From: Asterias amurensis
Lineage: Eukaryota > Echinodermata > Asteroidea > Forcipulatida > Asteriidae
NCBI RefSeq assembly: GCF_032118995.1
Contig: NC_092657.1
Coordinates: 6,154,391 to 6,218,390, forward strand
Direction: 5' to 3'
DNA: 64,000 bases
The position numbers and the translations under genes are program-made. This document shows, in pieces, positions 48,130 to 59,685 of the stretch; the first letter of the stretch is position 1; each line of letters begins with the position of its first letter. The notes beneath the pieces were generated by a model. The model did not search any database and was not told where the DNA came from. It saw only the letters and a program-made list of their open reading frames with translations.

Positions 48130-49160
48130 CTCAGCGTGAGCCATTAGCCGTATTACGTGATGAGAGAACCGAAACGGTCACGGTGATGTAGTCTCACCTT
48201 TCAGCAGTTAATCTGGGTGAATGTGTGGAGTGATGCCTCGTGTTCAACAGAACTTGTTTATTCCTCCCTCCTGTAATGGCTTGCTGTCGGCGTCAAGTTA
48301 CCGATGTAGCGTGGAAATAATGAACGGCTGAATCCAAACCAACATGACACTTACGGGTCTCCCACCCCACCCGCGCCCCCTTATAATGACGATACCTACA
48401 GGCTCAACATCACCACATTTTATTTCACTTATTGAACGAAGGAATCAGAACCAACAACATTTTAAATTACGGAGGATTTTTCAAATGATCGCGCTTTAGA
48501 AGTAGTTTGTACACTGTAAGTGGAGGTGTGGCGTGGTGGTGGGGTGGGGGGGGGGGGGGGGGGCATCTCCTGCAACAACGACGGCACCCCGGCACACTGA
48601 CCCTATACCCCATAACGCCATTATGTTTTAACGTTGCTTTGGACTACTTTGCTGGGTTTATAGCATACCTATATATAATCTGTATTTCATTTTGTGCAAA
48701 GAGGGTGTTTTATCTTTCGTTATTCCCTTGCAATGCTACCAAATGAGTGCAAAATGTCACAGATTTGTTATTTTATGCAATAAGTCTGGATACTTTGACA
48801 ATCGCCAAAGGTGTCCAATGCCTTAAAAAGCTTAGAAAATAATCTACTGTACCTAGCAATGGGCACACACTTAATATATTATTATCACCAGTGTTTTTAA
48901 ACTTGTCCTTGACTTCTGTTGTCTCATACAGTCTGGCCAGTCAGGCAGGTTGTCATATAGCCTGCTTAAGTCATTAAGAGTAAAAACGTGGCCAATGGTT
49001 TGTAGCAAGATTCATTCACCTGTAATAATAAATCTACTTGTAGGTTTAAAAAGAAATCTTTTTTATTGATCAAGATGATGATGAACGGATATCAGATCTG
49101 GGATTTCATTTACAGTGCAGTGCCATTTTCATTTTGCAAAGCGCACTTCCATTGGAACAT
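48130..49160. other. No gene recognised; holds a G-run
   Basis: A run of about 18 G at 48546-48563 and a decayed MITE 1 right end near 48690-48830 (GAGGGTGTTTTATCTTTCGT, GTGTCCAATGCCTTAAAA). Nothing else is seen. Confidence 0.45.
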
Positions 49161-49163
49161 CTG

Positions 49164-49300
49164 AAAAGCAGTGGTAACTTTGGGTAATTACTCAAATAAT
49201 TCTTAGCATAAAACCTTTCTTGGTGACGAGTAATGTGGAGAGGTTGATGGTATAAAACATTGTGAGAAACGGTTTCCTCTGAAGTGCCTTAGTTTTCGAG
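49164..49300 (+). mobile_element. MITE family 1, left-end fragment
   Basis: GTAATTACTCAAATAATTCT, GGTGACGAGTAATGTGGAGA and TTGTGAGAAACGG. It ends at TTTTCGAG, where a SINE tail (49301-49430) begins. Confidence 0.8.
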
Positions 49301-49430
49301 ATGGTTCAAGGCATGATTAAAGGCCCAGTGATCGGGGGTAATAATTTGTGGAAGCGCTTTGAGATGCCCTTCTGGTTGGTGTATAAATCGCTACAAAAAC
49401 CGACTATTATAATTATTATTATTTAAAAGT
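49301..49430 (+). mobile_element. SINE 3' end
   Basis: CCCAGTGATCGGGGGTAATA, GGAAGCGCTTTGAGATGCCC and a TTATAATTATTATTATTTAA tail match the 3' body of the SINE family. Confidence 0.65.
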
Positions 49431-49594
49431 AATTTGAACTAAGGAACGAGAAGGGGGAAACCCCACAATTTTACAGGAAACAGTACATTCATTTTATTTT
49501 CTCGGAGAGGGCTCACTCTCCATTCACGTGTTATGTCAAACATAATTCAATTCACATACATGTACACATAAGAGGACAAAAATAAACCATGCAC

Positions 49595-49967
49595 TTAAAA
49601 GCCATTGGACCCTTTCGGTAAACAGTGTTGTCCAAGGCCCACACTTTGTGTACCACAACTTCTATATCAAATAACAAACCTGTGAAAATTTAGGCTCAAT
49701 CGGTCGTCGGAGTCGGGAGAAAACAACGGAAAAACCCACCCTTGTTTCCGAACGTTTCGCCGTGTCATGACATGTGTTTAAAATAAATCCGTAATTCTCG
49801 TTAACGAGAATTTATATTGTTTTGCTGTTTTCTCAAAAAGTAAAGCATTTCATGGAATAATATTTCAAGAGAAGTCTTTCACCATTGCCTTCTGTAAACC
49901 CTGTAAATTATTTGTAAATCTGTGAACTTTTTTTTTTTTCTGAACCAAAAGGGTCCAATGGCTTTAA
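49595..49967 (+). mobile_element. MITE family 3 copy, full length
   Basis: TTAAAAGCCATTGGACCCTT to GGGTCCAATGGCTTTAA. The central AATTCTCGTTAACGAGAATT is a perfect palindrome. Confidence 0.92.
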
Positions 49968-50218
49968 AGGTAGGGTCACACTTTGGTAATGACATATAAT
50001 TTAAATTGTGTAATTTCTGAAACAATATGCTATTGTCTGAAAGATTGTAATGGTAGTATGCATCCTGCAAAAATATGTCCTCTGAAATGCCCGCTGTTGA
50101 TTAGAAATCAATAAAAACATTTAAAGCTGAGAAATGATTCTCAGACTTCTGGAGGGTTGTTGTCTGCTTGCGAATGCTGCAGACAATAGATGCAGGTTGG
50201 TACCCGATGTCGCCATGC

Positions 50219-50537
50219 TAAAGGCAGTGGACACTATTGATAATTACTCAAAATAATTGTTAGCACCAAAAACTACTTGGTAACGAGTAATGGAGCTGTT
50301 GATAGTATAAAACATTGTGAGAAACGGCACCCTCTGAAGTAACTTGCATGTAGTGCATCTGAAAGCACACAACTTTGTGTGACAAGGGTGTTTATTGTTC
50401 CATTATTACATGTATCTCGCAACTTTGACGACCAACTGAGTTCAAATTTTCACAGGTTTGTTATTTCATGCACATATGTTGAGATACACCAAGTGAGAAG
50501 ACTGATCTTTGACAATTACCAAATGTGTCTAGTGTTA
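50219..50537 (+). mobile_element. MITE family 1 copy with internal deletion
   Basis: TAAAGGCAGTGGACACTATT to CAATTACCAAATGTGTCTAG. The central GAGACCTCAG inverted pair is missing. Confidence 0.85.
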
Positions 50538-50694
50538 TAAAACATTGATGTGCTTGACATCCAAGATTGTGAATATACAGCAACAGTTTTTCCTGTTTTC
50601 CCTGCAAGTACACACCGCATTAAACTGAAACAACAAAAGTGAATTTTAGTGTAAATTTCACCTTTCTTGACAATTTTGCCTAAGTATCAACATA

Positions 50695-51730
50695 ACATGA
50701 CACTGGGTAGTCATGTCTGTTTGTGATCATTCCTGGCTATGTCACCCAAGATCCACAAGGTTGCACTGGGTATTCATGTCTGTTTGTGATCCATCATGGC
50801 TATGTCACCCAAGATCCACAAGGTTGCACTGGGTAGTCATGTCTGTTTGTGATCCATCATGGCTGTGGCACCCAAGATCCACTGGGTGACACTGGGTATT
50901 CATGTCTGTTTGTGATCCATCCTGGCTGTGGCACCCAAAATCCACAAGGTTGCACTGGGTATTCATGTCTGTTTGTGATCCATCCTGGCTATGTCACCCA
51001 AGATCCACTGGGTGACACTGGGTATTCATGTCTGTTTGTGATCCATCCTGGCTGTGGCACCCAAAATCCACTGGGTGACACTGGGTAGTCATGTCTGTTT
51101 GTGATCCATCATGGCTATGTCACCCAAGATCCACAAGGTTGCACTGGGTAGTCATGTCTGTTTGTGATCCATCCTGGCTGTGGCACCCAAGATCCACAAG
51201 GTTGCACTGGGTATTCATGTCTGTTTGTGATCCATCCTGGCTATGTCACCCAAGATCCACTGGGTGACACTGGGTATTCATGTCTGTTTGTGATCCATCC
51301 TGGCTGTGGCACCCAAAATCCACTGGGTGACACTGGGTAGTCATGTCTGTTTGTGATCCATCATGGCTGTGGCACCCAAGATCCACAAGGTTGCACTGGG
51401 TATTCATGTCTATTTGTGATCCGTCATGGCTATGTCACCCAAGATCCACAAGGTTGCACTGGGTAGTCATGTCTGTTTGTGATCCATCCTGTCTATGTCA
51501 CCAAAGATCCACAAGGTTGCACTGGGTATTCATGTCTGTTTGTGATCCATCCTGGCTTTGTCACCCAAGATCCACAAGGTTGCACTGGGTATTCATGTCT
51601 GTTTGTGATCCATCCTGTCTATGTCACCAAAGATCCACAAGGTTGCACTGGGTATTCATGTCTGTTTGTGCTCCATCATGGCTATAGCACCCAGGGTCCA
51701 CTAAATGACACTGGGTAGTCATGTCTGTTT
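50695..51730 (+). repeat. 63-bp minisatellite, about 16 copies
   Basis: The unit holds CACTGGGTAGTCATGTCTGT, TTGTGATCCATC, TGGCTATGTCACCCAAGATC and CACAAGGTTG, with two alternating variants (ATGTCACCC / GTGGCACCC; CACAAGGTTG / CACTGGGTGA). Since 63 = 21 codons, frames run through the array. It ends about 200 bases beyond the MRPS21 stop codon. Confidence 0.96.
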
Positions 51731-51929
51731 ATGAAGGTACAGAGATCCACTAACATTTACCCTCAAAGAGTTCCATACTTCACGCCTCACGTACATGTAC
51801 CTCAATCATCTCCGATGTTATGTCTCACAGCTCACAGCTTCAAAGTTTCTGAAAGCTGTTGACATGCGTTTCATGATACACAGACCCACAGGCCCAAAGC
51901 CAGGTGATATAGCGTAGATCCTTTCTGCA

Positions 51930-53156
51930 TTACACCACCCATGGATCAGGTCTATTTTTCCTCATGAGGAACGATATCCGTCGTCCCATCTCTTGATTGT
52001 AGATACGCTGCATGTTCTCATACTCTTTTCGTCTCCTCATCTGGAACGGTTTCTCGTAGTACCGCTTCCTACGGACATCCTCAATGATACCTTCTCTTGT
52101 AAGTGAACTGTTGAGTGACACAAGAAAGTACATCGTACATATTAATAACATAGCAATAATAATAACAAGTTCTTGTAGCACATTTCCAATACCCGTTTGG
52201 CCAATAACATTCCTGCAATCTTTCTCAGCTCCCTAGATGGGGAGTAAACATTTGTACAGCCCGAGCTGCCGTGGTGCTCCGAAGGGTTTTTCATACACAA
52301 TATCAACCTTTACCCTCCCAGATACTCATTTTTAACCCAGAGTGAAGAGAAGCAATTACAGTAAAGCATGTTGCTGAAGGACACAAGTGTCATGACCGGG
52401 ACCCCGACCCACATCCCGATGACTCAACCACCAAGTTTGAACTTGATGATCTAAACCACTCGACCATAACGCACAACATACATCAGTAATAAGACCTGGC
52501 AGGTTCCGGGGCTGAGCAGTCACCTGGTTTTGTCCCCACTGCCTTTTACTTATGGACTCCAGTTCTAATCTCTGACTGGTGAGTTACCTTTGTATGTTTT
52601 TCAGTCCCTTAATTGTACCTGGGCCAACTCTGCTTACAGTAAGCAACAAGTTGGCACCAACGGAAGCAGGGAATTCTGCTCTTATGTCAAGCATGTTTGC
52701 AGGTTAGCAGGGAATTACATGCATACTATACATGTACAACATGACTACATGTCAGCATTTTTTGCTTACACAGCTAGCAAAGAAATGCGGTGCTTCCCCT
52801 ACAAGCAAAGAATGGTGATCGTAAGCGCAGACTTTGGTGGTAAACAGAACCATAAAATTGGGCCCTTATATTTCAATCCCCACTTGGGTCCCAGTTTCAT
52901 TGTTCTGCTTAACAGTTCAAGCAAAGGCTCTGCGCTAACAGAAGCAGTGACTCTCTGGTCAAACGAGATCTGTAAACATCAAATATAGGCCTAAATTCTT
53001 GAACCCTTTTGAACATGTTGAAAGAAGATATTTCCCTCAATGCTACATCAAACTCTTTATTAAAACTACGTACTTGTTCAAGGACCTGTAAGCGCCGTCA
53101 ACATCACTGTTCTTCACAAACACCGTCCGGGCGATGAATCTTAGATGTCGGCTCAT
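51930..53156 (-). CDS. MRPS21: Small ribosomal subunit protein bS21m, mitochondrial
   Basis: Two coding exons, 53156-53074 (83 nt, donor GTACGT) and 52107-51930 (178 nt, acceptor CAACAG), give 86 aa, the usual size for MRPS21. The family signature is clear: it starts [16 protein letters not shown], continues DGAYRSLN, then [33 protein letters not shown] and [11 protein letters not shown] near the C terminus. The protein is a component of the mitochondrial small ribosomal subunit. An acceptor at 53180-53181 lies 23 bases upstream of the ATG, so the coding part is preceded by a spliced leader, probably the exon ending at 54665. The intron between the coding exons holds a minus-strand SINE. The open frame continuing above 52107 to 52181 is intron sequence and is not part of the protein. 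Confidence 0.94.
52205..52475 (-). mobile_element. SINE, near full length, minus strand
   Basis: Read on the minus strand: GTGCGTTATGGTCGAGTGGT (A box), a decayed B box, TGACACTTGTGTCCTTCAGC, CTTCACTCTGGGTTAAAAAT and GGGAGCTGAGAAAGATTGC. It lies in the MRPS21 intron. Confidence 0.82.
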
Positions 53157-53318
53157 TCTGGCTGATACTTTGATTCAATCTAAAAACACATCCTAGAAAA
53201 AACAAAATATAAAATAAAAAATATAGTTTAATACTCTCTATAAGCTCAAGTGACTAGTTTCAAGAACAGGGACTAAAAAAAACTGTGCAAAATGGGCTCA
53301 AGTTTGCATACAGAGTAA

Positions 53319-53451
53319 AGCCCGGTTCATACTTCCTGCGAATGCGGAGCTAATTTTGGTGATGCAACAATCGGTACGCGCTCCATTTCCCTTTGTGACG
53401 CAATGAAATTCGCATCGCACGAAGCATTAGCAGGAAGTATGAACCGGGCTT
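53319..53451. mobile_element. 133-bp MITE with AAGCCCGGTTCATACTTCCT ends
   Basis: AAGCCCGGTTCATACTTCCT is mirrored exactly by AGGAAGTATGAACCGGGCTT. It lies just upstream of the MRPS21 start exon, inside the leader intron. Confidence 0.9.
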
Positions 53452-53797
53452 GAGGCTGTCAGAAACCCTTCCATTTCATCTTCTCCTACAAATGTCCATA
53501 GACTTCAATAAGATTGGAATACCAGACCCTGTGATTAGCAACATTTGTTAAGGCAGTGCGGCAGTGCGTGGGCGCTGTCCATTTACAATACCACCATTCA
53601 CGCATATAGCTTGCACGCACTGCCTTGTTACACCCCTTGTTACTAACTCGGCTGCGGCTTGGCAGTTCGTCCATCTACATGTACATGTAGTAAGTGAGTG
53701 CCTGCGTGTACAGCGCTTGGTGACCAGAAATATAAAATGTTGAGCATATTAACAAGTCACAGGGGAGTTGGACAGTTGGATATCGTTATGTACATGT

Positions 53798-53917
53798 ACT
53801 CCTAGAACTATTTCGGTTTCGTCCGCTATCATCTCCGGTTACTATTTCGGTTTCGTTTGCTATCAATTCCCGTTAACGGGAGACGATTGCGGACGAAACC
53901 AAAATAGTTCTAGGAGT
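53798..53917. mobile_element. 120-bp palindromic element
   Basis: ACTCCTAGAACTATTTCGGT is mirrored by ACCAAAATAGTTCTAGGAGT. The centre is CCCGTTAACGGG. A tandem duplication of CGGTTTCGTCCGCTATCA lies in the left arm. Confidence 0.85.
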
Positions 53918-54123
53918 AGGGGGCCTAGATATTGTGTACCTTTTTTGAAAAGCAAATCAAAACATTTCCCATTTTCTGCCGCCAATTTAAATTAAACTTT
54001 GGTTAATTCATATATAAATTTAAACTACTAAAACTAAGTTCTACCTCCATGGTACATACATGTATGTACTAATGACAAACAAATGTGAATCTAATTTACT
54101 CAAATTAGGTTTCCTTTCGTTCG

Positions 54124-54409
54124 GAAAAATTTCCGTATGGCGCCAGTACTTTTTCATTGGATGGATATAATAATTAATAATAATAATCTAATTTACCGCA
54201 GTGATATCCCTTTTTGTGAAAACTTCGTGAAAAAGTGGTGGCGTCATACTTAAATTTATCCTATAGGACAATACATGGATAACTTTCCGTATGGCGCCAC
54301 CACTTTTTCACTCATTTTTACAAAAAGGGATATATCAATCAGGTAAATTAGATACTATATTATTTTATTTCGAATGAAAAAGTGGTGGCGCCATACGGAA
54401 ACTTTTCCC
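54124..54409. mobile_element. Cluster of inverted TTTCCGTATGGCGCC repeats
   Basis: TTTCCGTATGGCGCCACCAC occurs in both directions four times (about 54131, 54230, 54285, 54375). This looks like two foldback copies, one inside the other. Confidence 0.8.
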
Positions 54410-54664
54410 AATACATAACTAAATTAATTTGTGTCTTTGCTATAAAATATAAGCGACATCTTTATAATAAACGCTTGTATTTTGTAATGTAAGTGTCGGC
54501 AATACACGTCATTCTCATGTCATGTCCATCTGTATTACTACAACATAAAGTATTACATCAAAATCGTGTTCGACAAACAAATTAAGCTATTTTCATGGAG
54601 TACATTTATTCCAGTAATTTTTCAACCTTAAAAGAGCTACACCGCTAGTTTAACGTTTACTTAC

Positions 54665-54760
54665 AAAAGAAAGCAACTCTATAACTATAAGGCAAAATCC
54701 CCCAGGTTTCCACTCGACGCGACCTCCGAAAATTTAGAAAACCGTGACCACTGTAGCTTG
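54665..54760 (-). other. Probable non-coding first exon of MRPS21
   Basis: A minus-strand splice donor CTTTT/GTAAGTAAAC ends an exon at 54665. MRPS21 has an acceptor (TGTGTTTTTAG) at 53180-53181, just before its start codon, so the two probably pair as a leader intron. The upper limit of the exon is a guess; the start site lies somewhere in the CpG-containing stretch 54700-54780. Confidence 0.45.
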
Positions 54761-54852
54761 AAACAGCGCCCTCAATTTTCCATGGAAGTTAACTTTTTGG
54801 GATTAAGTTGTTGTATTCTTTTACCGCGGTAAAATAAACGAAGAAACACAAA
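54669..54852. promoter_or_regulatory. Probable bidirectional promoter between MRPS21 and the plus-strand gene
   Basis: The interval lies between a minus-strand leader donor at 54665 and a plus-strand ATG/GTAAGT at 54853. It holds a small CpG cluster (ACTCGACGCGACCTCCG) and a palindromic TTTTACCGCGGTAAAA, with no repeat family recognised. The function is inferred from layout only. Confidence 0.35.
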
Positions 54853-54855
54853 ATG
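54853..54855 (+). CDS. Possible start codon exon of a divergent plus-strand gene (partial)
   Basis: The stretch at about 54780-54852 ends CGAAGAAACACAAA, then ATG, then the strong splice donor GTAAGTGAG. An intron directly after the start codon is common in compact housekeeping genes. The site is head-to-head with the probable MRPS21 leader exon. I could not identify the protein. One candidate second exon is at 61225-61256, but this is weak. It may be chance. Confidence 0.3.
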
Positions 54856-55608
54856 GTAAGTGAGTCCTCTATTTTTCTTCCTTATTTACGTCCTTTCACT
54901 GACTGTCATAGGTTTTGCTTCGATTGGTTGATCGATATGTCCATGTAGATCATAGAAGTGTTATTAAAATCTGCATTATGTATTTATTTCGGCTTGTTTT
55001 CAGTTCGTAAAGTTGAAGTTGTGAGAAAGTTTTTTTCGTCGTGTGTATACTAAAGTGTGCAGCTAGCGTAGCTGTACTGTGTACAAAGCGTATGGGCAGT
55101 AGGGGAGCAGCTTGCCACTGCTGTGTGGACACGGGTGCCGGTTTAACATACCATCACACAGACAGGTCAGATATATTGACCTAGTTGTGACCTTGCAGTT
55201 GTTGCACAGTAATTTGCAAAGACTTAACATTTTAAAAACAGGTTTCAATCATACATTTTGATTTTTGCCAAATGATTTGCCTAGGTTTATGGAAATTGAT
55301 TTTGGGGGTTGAGCAAAGATTTAACTGGACCATAATTAATAGAACATTCAATCAAACATTTCATACTCCTATCATAACATAACATAACATAACAATTAAA
55401 ATGTATGAGGCGCAATTTCATCTAGATCATACATAGCGCACTAGAAAGAAATTAACTACATGTAGGAAAAAGGTGAGTCAAGGACTTTACGGAAAACAGA
55501 AAGAGTAGTAGATTCCCTTATGGCAGTTGAGAGATTGTTCCAAATTATTGGCCCAGCCACACTGGAAGCCTTTTGACCTAGCTAGAATTTTGTTTGCCCG
55601 GGGAACAT

Positions 55609-55985
55609 TCAAGCGAGTGATGTCTTGAAGTGTGGACCGAAGAAATCGTGGAGGAGTGTAATGGTGTAATGTGACAGTGAAGTGGTAATATAATGAGGTG
55701 CAGTTTTGTTAAAGCATTTAAAAACGAAAAGAGCAATCTTAAAATGTATTTGATCTCTAAATGGTAGCCAATGAAGTTCCCTTAGTGATGGGGTAATATG
55801 TTCTCTCAAGGGTGTGGAACAAAAATGAGCTGCACTAATTTGTAATCTTTGGACTCTGTCCAATTCATATGACGTTGCACCAAATAAACGGAGATTGCCA
55901 TAGTCAATACGAGAGAGGACTAAAGCTCTGACAACATGATGGAGAGTATCCTTATCCAGGTACCGTTTGATTCTTCTTTAAGTTA
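55609..55985 (-). pseudogene. LINE reverse transcriptase relic (CR1/L2-like, 3' part)
   Basis: The minus strand encodes a truncated C-terminal part of a non-LTR retrotransposon ORF2. Readable motifs are RRIKRYLDKDTLHHVVRAL, then VLSRIDYGNLRLFGA, LDRVQRLQISAAHF, and REHITPSLRELHWLPFRDQI followed by HFKIALFVFKCF. The order RALVLSRIDY, LDRVQR, LHWLP, KI-LFVFK is typical of the region just after the reverse transcriptase core. The fragment is 5'-truncated and stops downstream, so it is a dead copy. Confidence 0.8.
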
Positions 55986-57330
55986 CGTAATTGAAAATTT
56001 ATTGATTGGCAGAGGCTAGAAACTTGTTGTCCAAACCAACCACAGAAATACTACCTCCATGGTCCAACTGAGTTATAAGTAAGAGCATCATGTACGTATC
56101 TTGCCCTATGTTGTCGGTGTCCCTATTTTCTCATATATCTCATGTTTTGGGTGCCAGTCAGTCAGATGCCATACACAAGTTGTATGGCATCTTACTGACT
56201 GGCAAATGCCGCGTTAAATGCTGTGTGCACTTGTAACATGAACATGAATGATGTAGCGTTGGAAAAGGGAAACATGTCTACTACTTCTTAGTAAACTCCA
56301 CTTCTTCCATGGGCCTTGTTGTATTGTTTGTGGTGACCTTAGCGATGGCTCCATAGACATGTAGACGAGTGTCCATGGTGGCAGGCTTTAATCTTAGTAC
56401 TCATGACTCCAGTGCAAATAAAGTGCATTGCCCCCATTCACATTCATGATTCATTCACAGGCTGACTAATGCCAGATGCATGGAAAATAGCTTAGACTAC
56501 ATCTCTACCCTCCGTTTGAACCACCTTTTAAAGATTGATAGTATGTTGTTTGTTATTGTGGAGTTAAACGATTTAGATAATTAAGAGTCACCCTTCACTG
56601 TTTCGCAATGCCGCCGCGAAGAAGCAACTGGTCACGCGATTGATTATAAATTTGTACTTTATTTACTTAAATACAATGCATTAATTATGTCCATCATCAA
56701 GAGTGTGCTATCTAAATATTTGTCTGACTTTCTGAACTTCTTTGCGTATGTTTCTTTTGCAAACTTGTCTTACATACATGTTACCTCAAATTATTTCTTA
56801 CTCTTGCTAGAGGCCTACATGGTCTTTCTAAGGTAATGAAATCGTAATTTAATTGTGTAATGTGATCGTACTTCAAATAACTGATCAAGACTGACTGACT
56901 GAAAGATTGTCTTACACAAGTAACCTTTACAGGGTGTGCAATGCAGAAAGGAAAACAGAGTAGCAGTGTGTACAATGTATGGGTGCTTATGTGGCTAGAA
57001 ATTGAGCTGAAATTACTTTGACATGAAAACTCTTTAATCCAAATAAGTGAACAAATTGTAACTTACGCCCTCCCTCTATCAGGACTACCCTCGTTTGCAA
57101 TTTTTAATAACATTGTGATGAATGTTGTATAAAGGCTCTGGTGACAACTTCAATCAGATTCAATTTATGCTCAGAAAAATTGCAGGTGACTGTGACAGCT
57201 TTGTGGGAAAGCTGGAGTGAAATAAAACTGTCCCTTGTTGTGGCTGAGTGGTCTAGCGCTAGATCATCCAAGGTTTGGTTTAAAAAGTAACTTGGAAGTG
57301 GGTGCATAAGAGCAATGACTCACTCTACAT
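55986..57330. other. No gene recognised
   Basis: A short inverted pair (GTCAGTCAGATGCCATACAC and GTATGGCATCTTACTGACTG) sits at 56154-56205. A decayed tRNA-like SINE head is near 57236-57300. The rest shows no signal. Confidence 0.45.
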
Positions 57331-57333
57331 GTA

Positions 57334-57771
57334 AGGCCAAATAAAAAAAAAGACCAGTTGATCGTCCCCGCCCGCATCCTTTTTTTACTATTTATTATTT
57401 TTTGATTTTTGGTATAAATTGTTTTTTTGGTAATCCATCTTTTCAAAAGGACTGGCCTATAGGAGCTTTTCCCGAATCTAGCGTGATGCTCTCGAACACT
57501 TGTAACCGTCTGTTTCATAAAACAATATTAGTGAATGGTACCAGCAAATCTTTTTAGTGTTTTCCGACCCTGTGATAACACAGGTCATCATGCAACTAAT
57601 AGGTATAACATAAGTTTGCGATGGGTTCAAACTGAAGAGTTGGTGGCCTGTTTGATTTGAAATACAAAGCGGCCATCTTGAAAAAGAAATAGTAAATAAT
57701 AAATAATAAGGCCCTCATCCTCCTCTTTTTTTTTTAAAATCTGGACGATCAACTGGTCTTTTTTTGGCCTA
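57334..57771. mobile_element. Inverted-repeat element with GACCAGTTGATCGTC ends
   Basis: AAGGCCAAATAAAAAAAAAG then GACCAGTTGATCGTC on the left; GACGATCAACTGGTC then TTTTTTTGGCCT on the right. A second copy lies at 59686-60354. Confidence 0.75.
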
Positions 57772-58398
57772 AGTAACCTTGAAGTAATATGGGTGTAGAC
57801 GGTGTAGAGATTTCCAGAAATGGTTTTGAAGAAAGATCCTTCATTCTTTCATGCACCACAGAGCTTATTGATTTTTCCACATTGTGCAAAGGACACCATT
57901 CTATGAACAGAAGATTTGTCAATACCTCAAGTGTCATCATCCTTTACAAAATGCTGATTATTAATCTTATGCCTGGGTTGTTATTCCCAGAGTTGGTAGG
58001 GTTGAGGGCTTTACCTACGTACAATTACCCCTGTATTGCCTTTGTGCCCCTTGTCATTGCCTTTGTGCCCCCTTGCTAATTCCATAAAAAAAATGTACTT
58101 CCTTGATGAAGTTCCCAACAAGAATGGAGCATCATAAACTTTTTGAAAAACTTTAGTAGCAGTTCCTGTTACTCTGTAGGTAGTGTATATGATCGTCAAT
58201 ATCGAAAATGTAACGTCTTCTGTTTCATAGAATATTTATAATAATAATGGCTGTTACACGTTCAGAGTTCATATCGGCAGTCTGTATCCAATTTATTTAG
58301 TTTGCACAGTCATGCTCTTTTTGTGTTTTCCTTTTGGTAAAACTGTTTTCAGATGCGATTGAGCCGTTGTTATCCATTTCTATAGGGTACTTATTAAA

Positions 58399-58752
58399 TT
58401 AAAGACAGTGGACACGATTGGTAAATTTGTCAACATGCATAAAATAACAAACCTTTGGAAATTTGAGCTCAATTGTTGGTTGAAGTTGCGAGATAATAAA
58501 GAAATAAAAAAACACCCTTGTCACACGAAGTTGTGTGCCTTTAGATGGTTGATTTTGAGACCTCAAATTCTTAATCTGAGGTTTCAAAATCAAATCCGTG
58601 GAAAGATACTTCTTTCTCGAAAACTATGTTACTTCAGATGGAGCCAGTTCTCACAACGTTTTATACCATCCTTTCCCCATTACTTGTTACCAAGTAAGGT
58701 TTTATGCTAATAATTATTTTGAGTAATTACCAATAGTGTCCACTGCCTTTAA
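58399..58752 (-). mobile_element. MITE family 1 copy, minus orientation
   Basis: ATTAAAGACAGTGGACACGA at the left, GTCCACTGCCTTTAAT at the right. The body matches the complement of the reference copy at 12383. Confidence 0.9.
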
Positions 58753-59685
58753 TATGACAATTTAAACTTTCAGAAATCTTTATGATGTATCGCCAGCCAG
58801 TCAAAATTGTTGATATTGTTACTAGTGGCTCTGAAGGTACAATCAATGGTAACCCATTTCAGCTTGTATTGATGGAAAATAAGTTTGAGTGCTGAGCAAA
58901 CGTTGTGCATGCTAACTGTACGTGTAGGCTTTTGATTAATACTAATATGCTGGGGCCAGCAATGTTACTGTTATTGTCACCATTGTAACATAGAGCCCAT
59001 GGTGCTTGTATTATAATAACCTTCTTCACTGAGCTATGACCATTTCACGCCAGAGGGGGGATCTTTTCTAAATTGATCCACCCCTGCGGAAAATAATTTC
59101 CCCTTTTGTTAACGGTGGGAAAACGGGGTGATTTGTCAGTGACTGTTTGTTCTGGGGGTCATGCTGGCGCTTTGGTTCGAATTCAGGGAGTGTGAAATAG
59201 CGCCATGCTTGGGTATTGCAGTATTCAGTTACAGGAATGTTGTCACAATGTTAGTAAGGTCATTGTATGCTCTACACTTGACTCTGTTGGGGCTCGCTGC
59301 TCATATTTTTTTATGGGTGCGTTCAGGAGGATTACAGTACAATCAGCGTTAAAAAAACCCAGTTATTTTTAATAAAGATGTCGTGATTTGACCCAAATTA
59401 AGTTGTGTTATCTGTAACCCAACTGTAAATAATGTTTTAAACTAATAGGATTTACAGAACCTTAATCATGATTTATGACACATTTTATTCTACAAAATAA
59501 TCTGATTTGATTGAAGTCTGACTGCAGTTGGATTAACAAATTTAAAATATTTATATTAAAATATTTCATCCTGCCAACTAAAAAAAAAAAAACCAGAGTT
59601 GTTTCAGATGGAGTGGGCGTTACCAAAGAATGAACTTGCAGATGTAATCAAATGTGAACTTGCAGAGGTGAACAACTGTTTGAGA

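Noticed and set aside
50849..51718. Possible repeat protein of 21-residue units
   Set aside because: Frames are open only because the unit is 63 bases; there is no start context, splice context or signal peptide.
50695..51730. CRISPR array
   Set aside because: Units are contiguous with no unique spacers, and the sequence is animal nuclear DNA.
52590..52988. 132-residue plus-strand frame in the MRPS21 intron
   Set aside because: No known domain; part of it resembles a dispersed repeat (GGTGATCGTAAGCGCAGA, also near 15120).
57789..58079. 96-residue plus-strand frame
   Set aside because: No recognisable domain, no splice context, and it follows directly on a transposon-like element.
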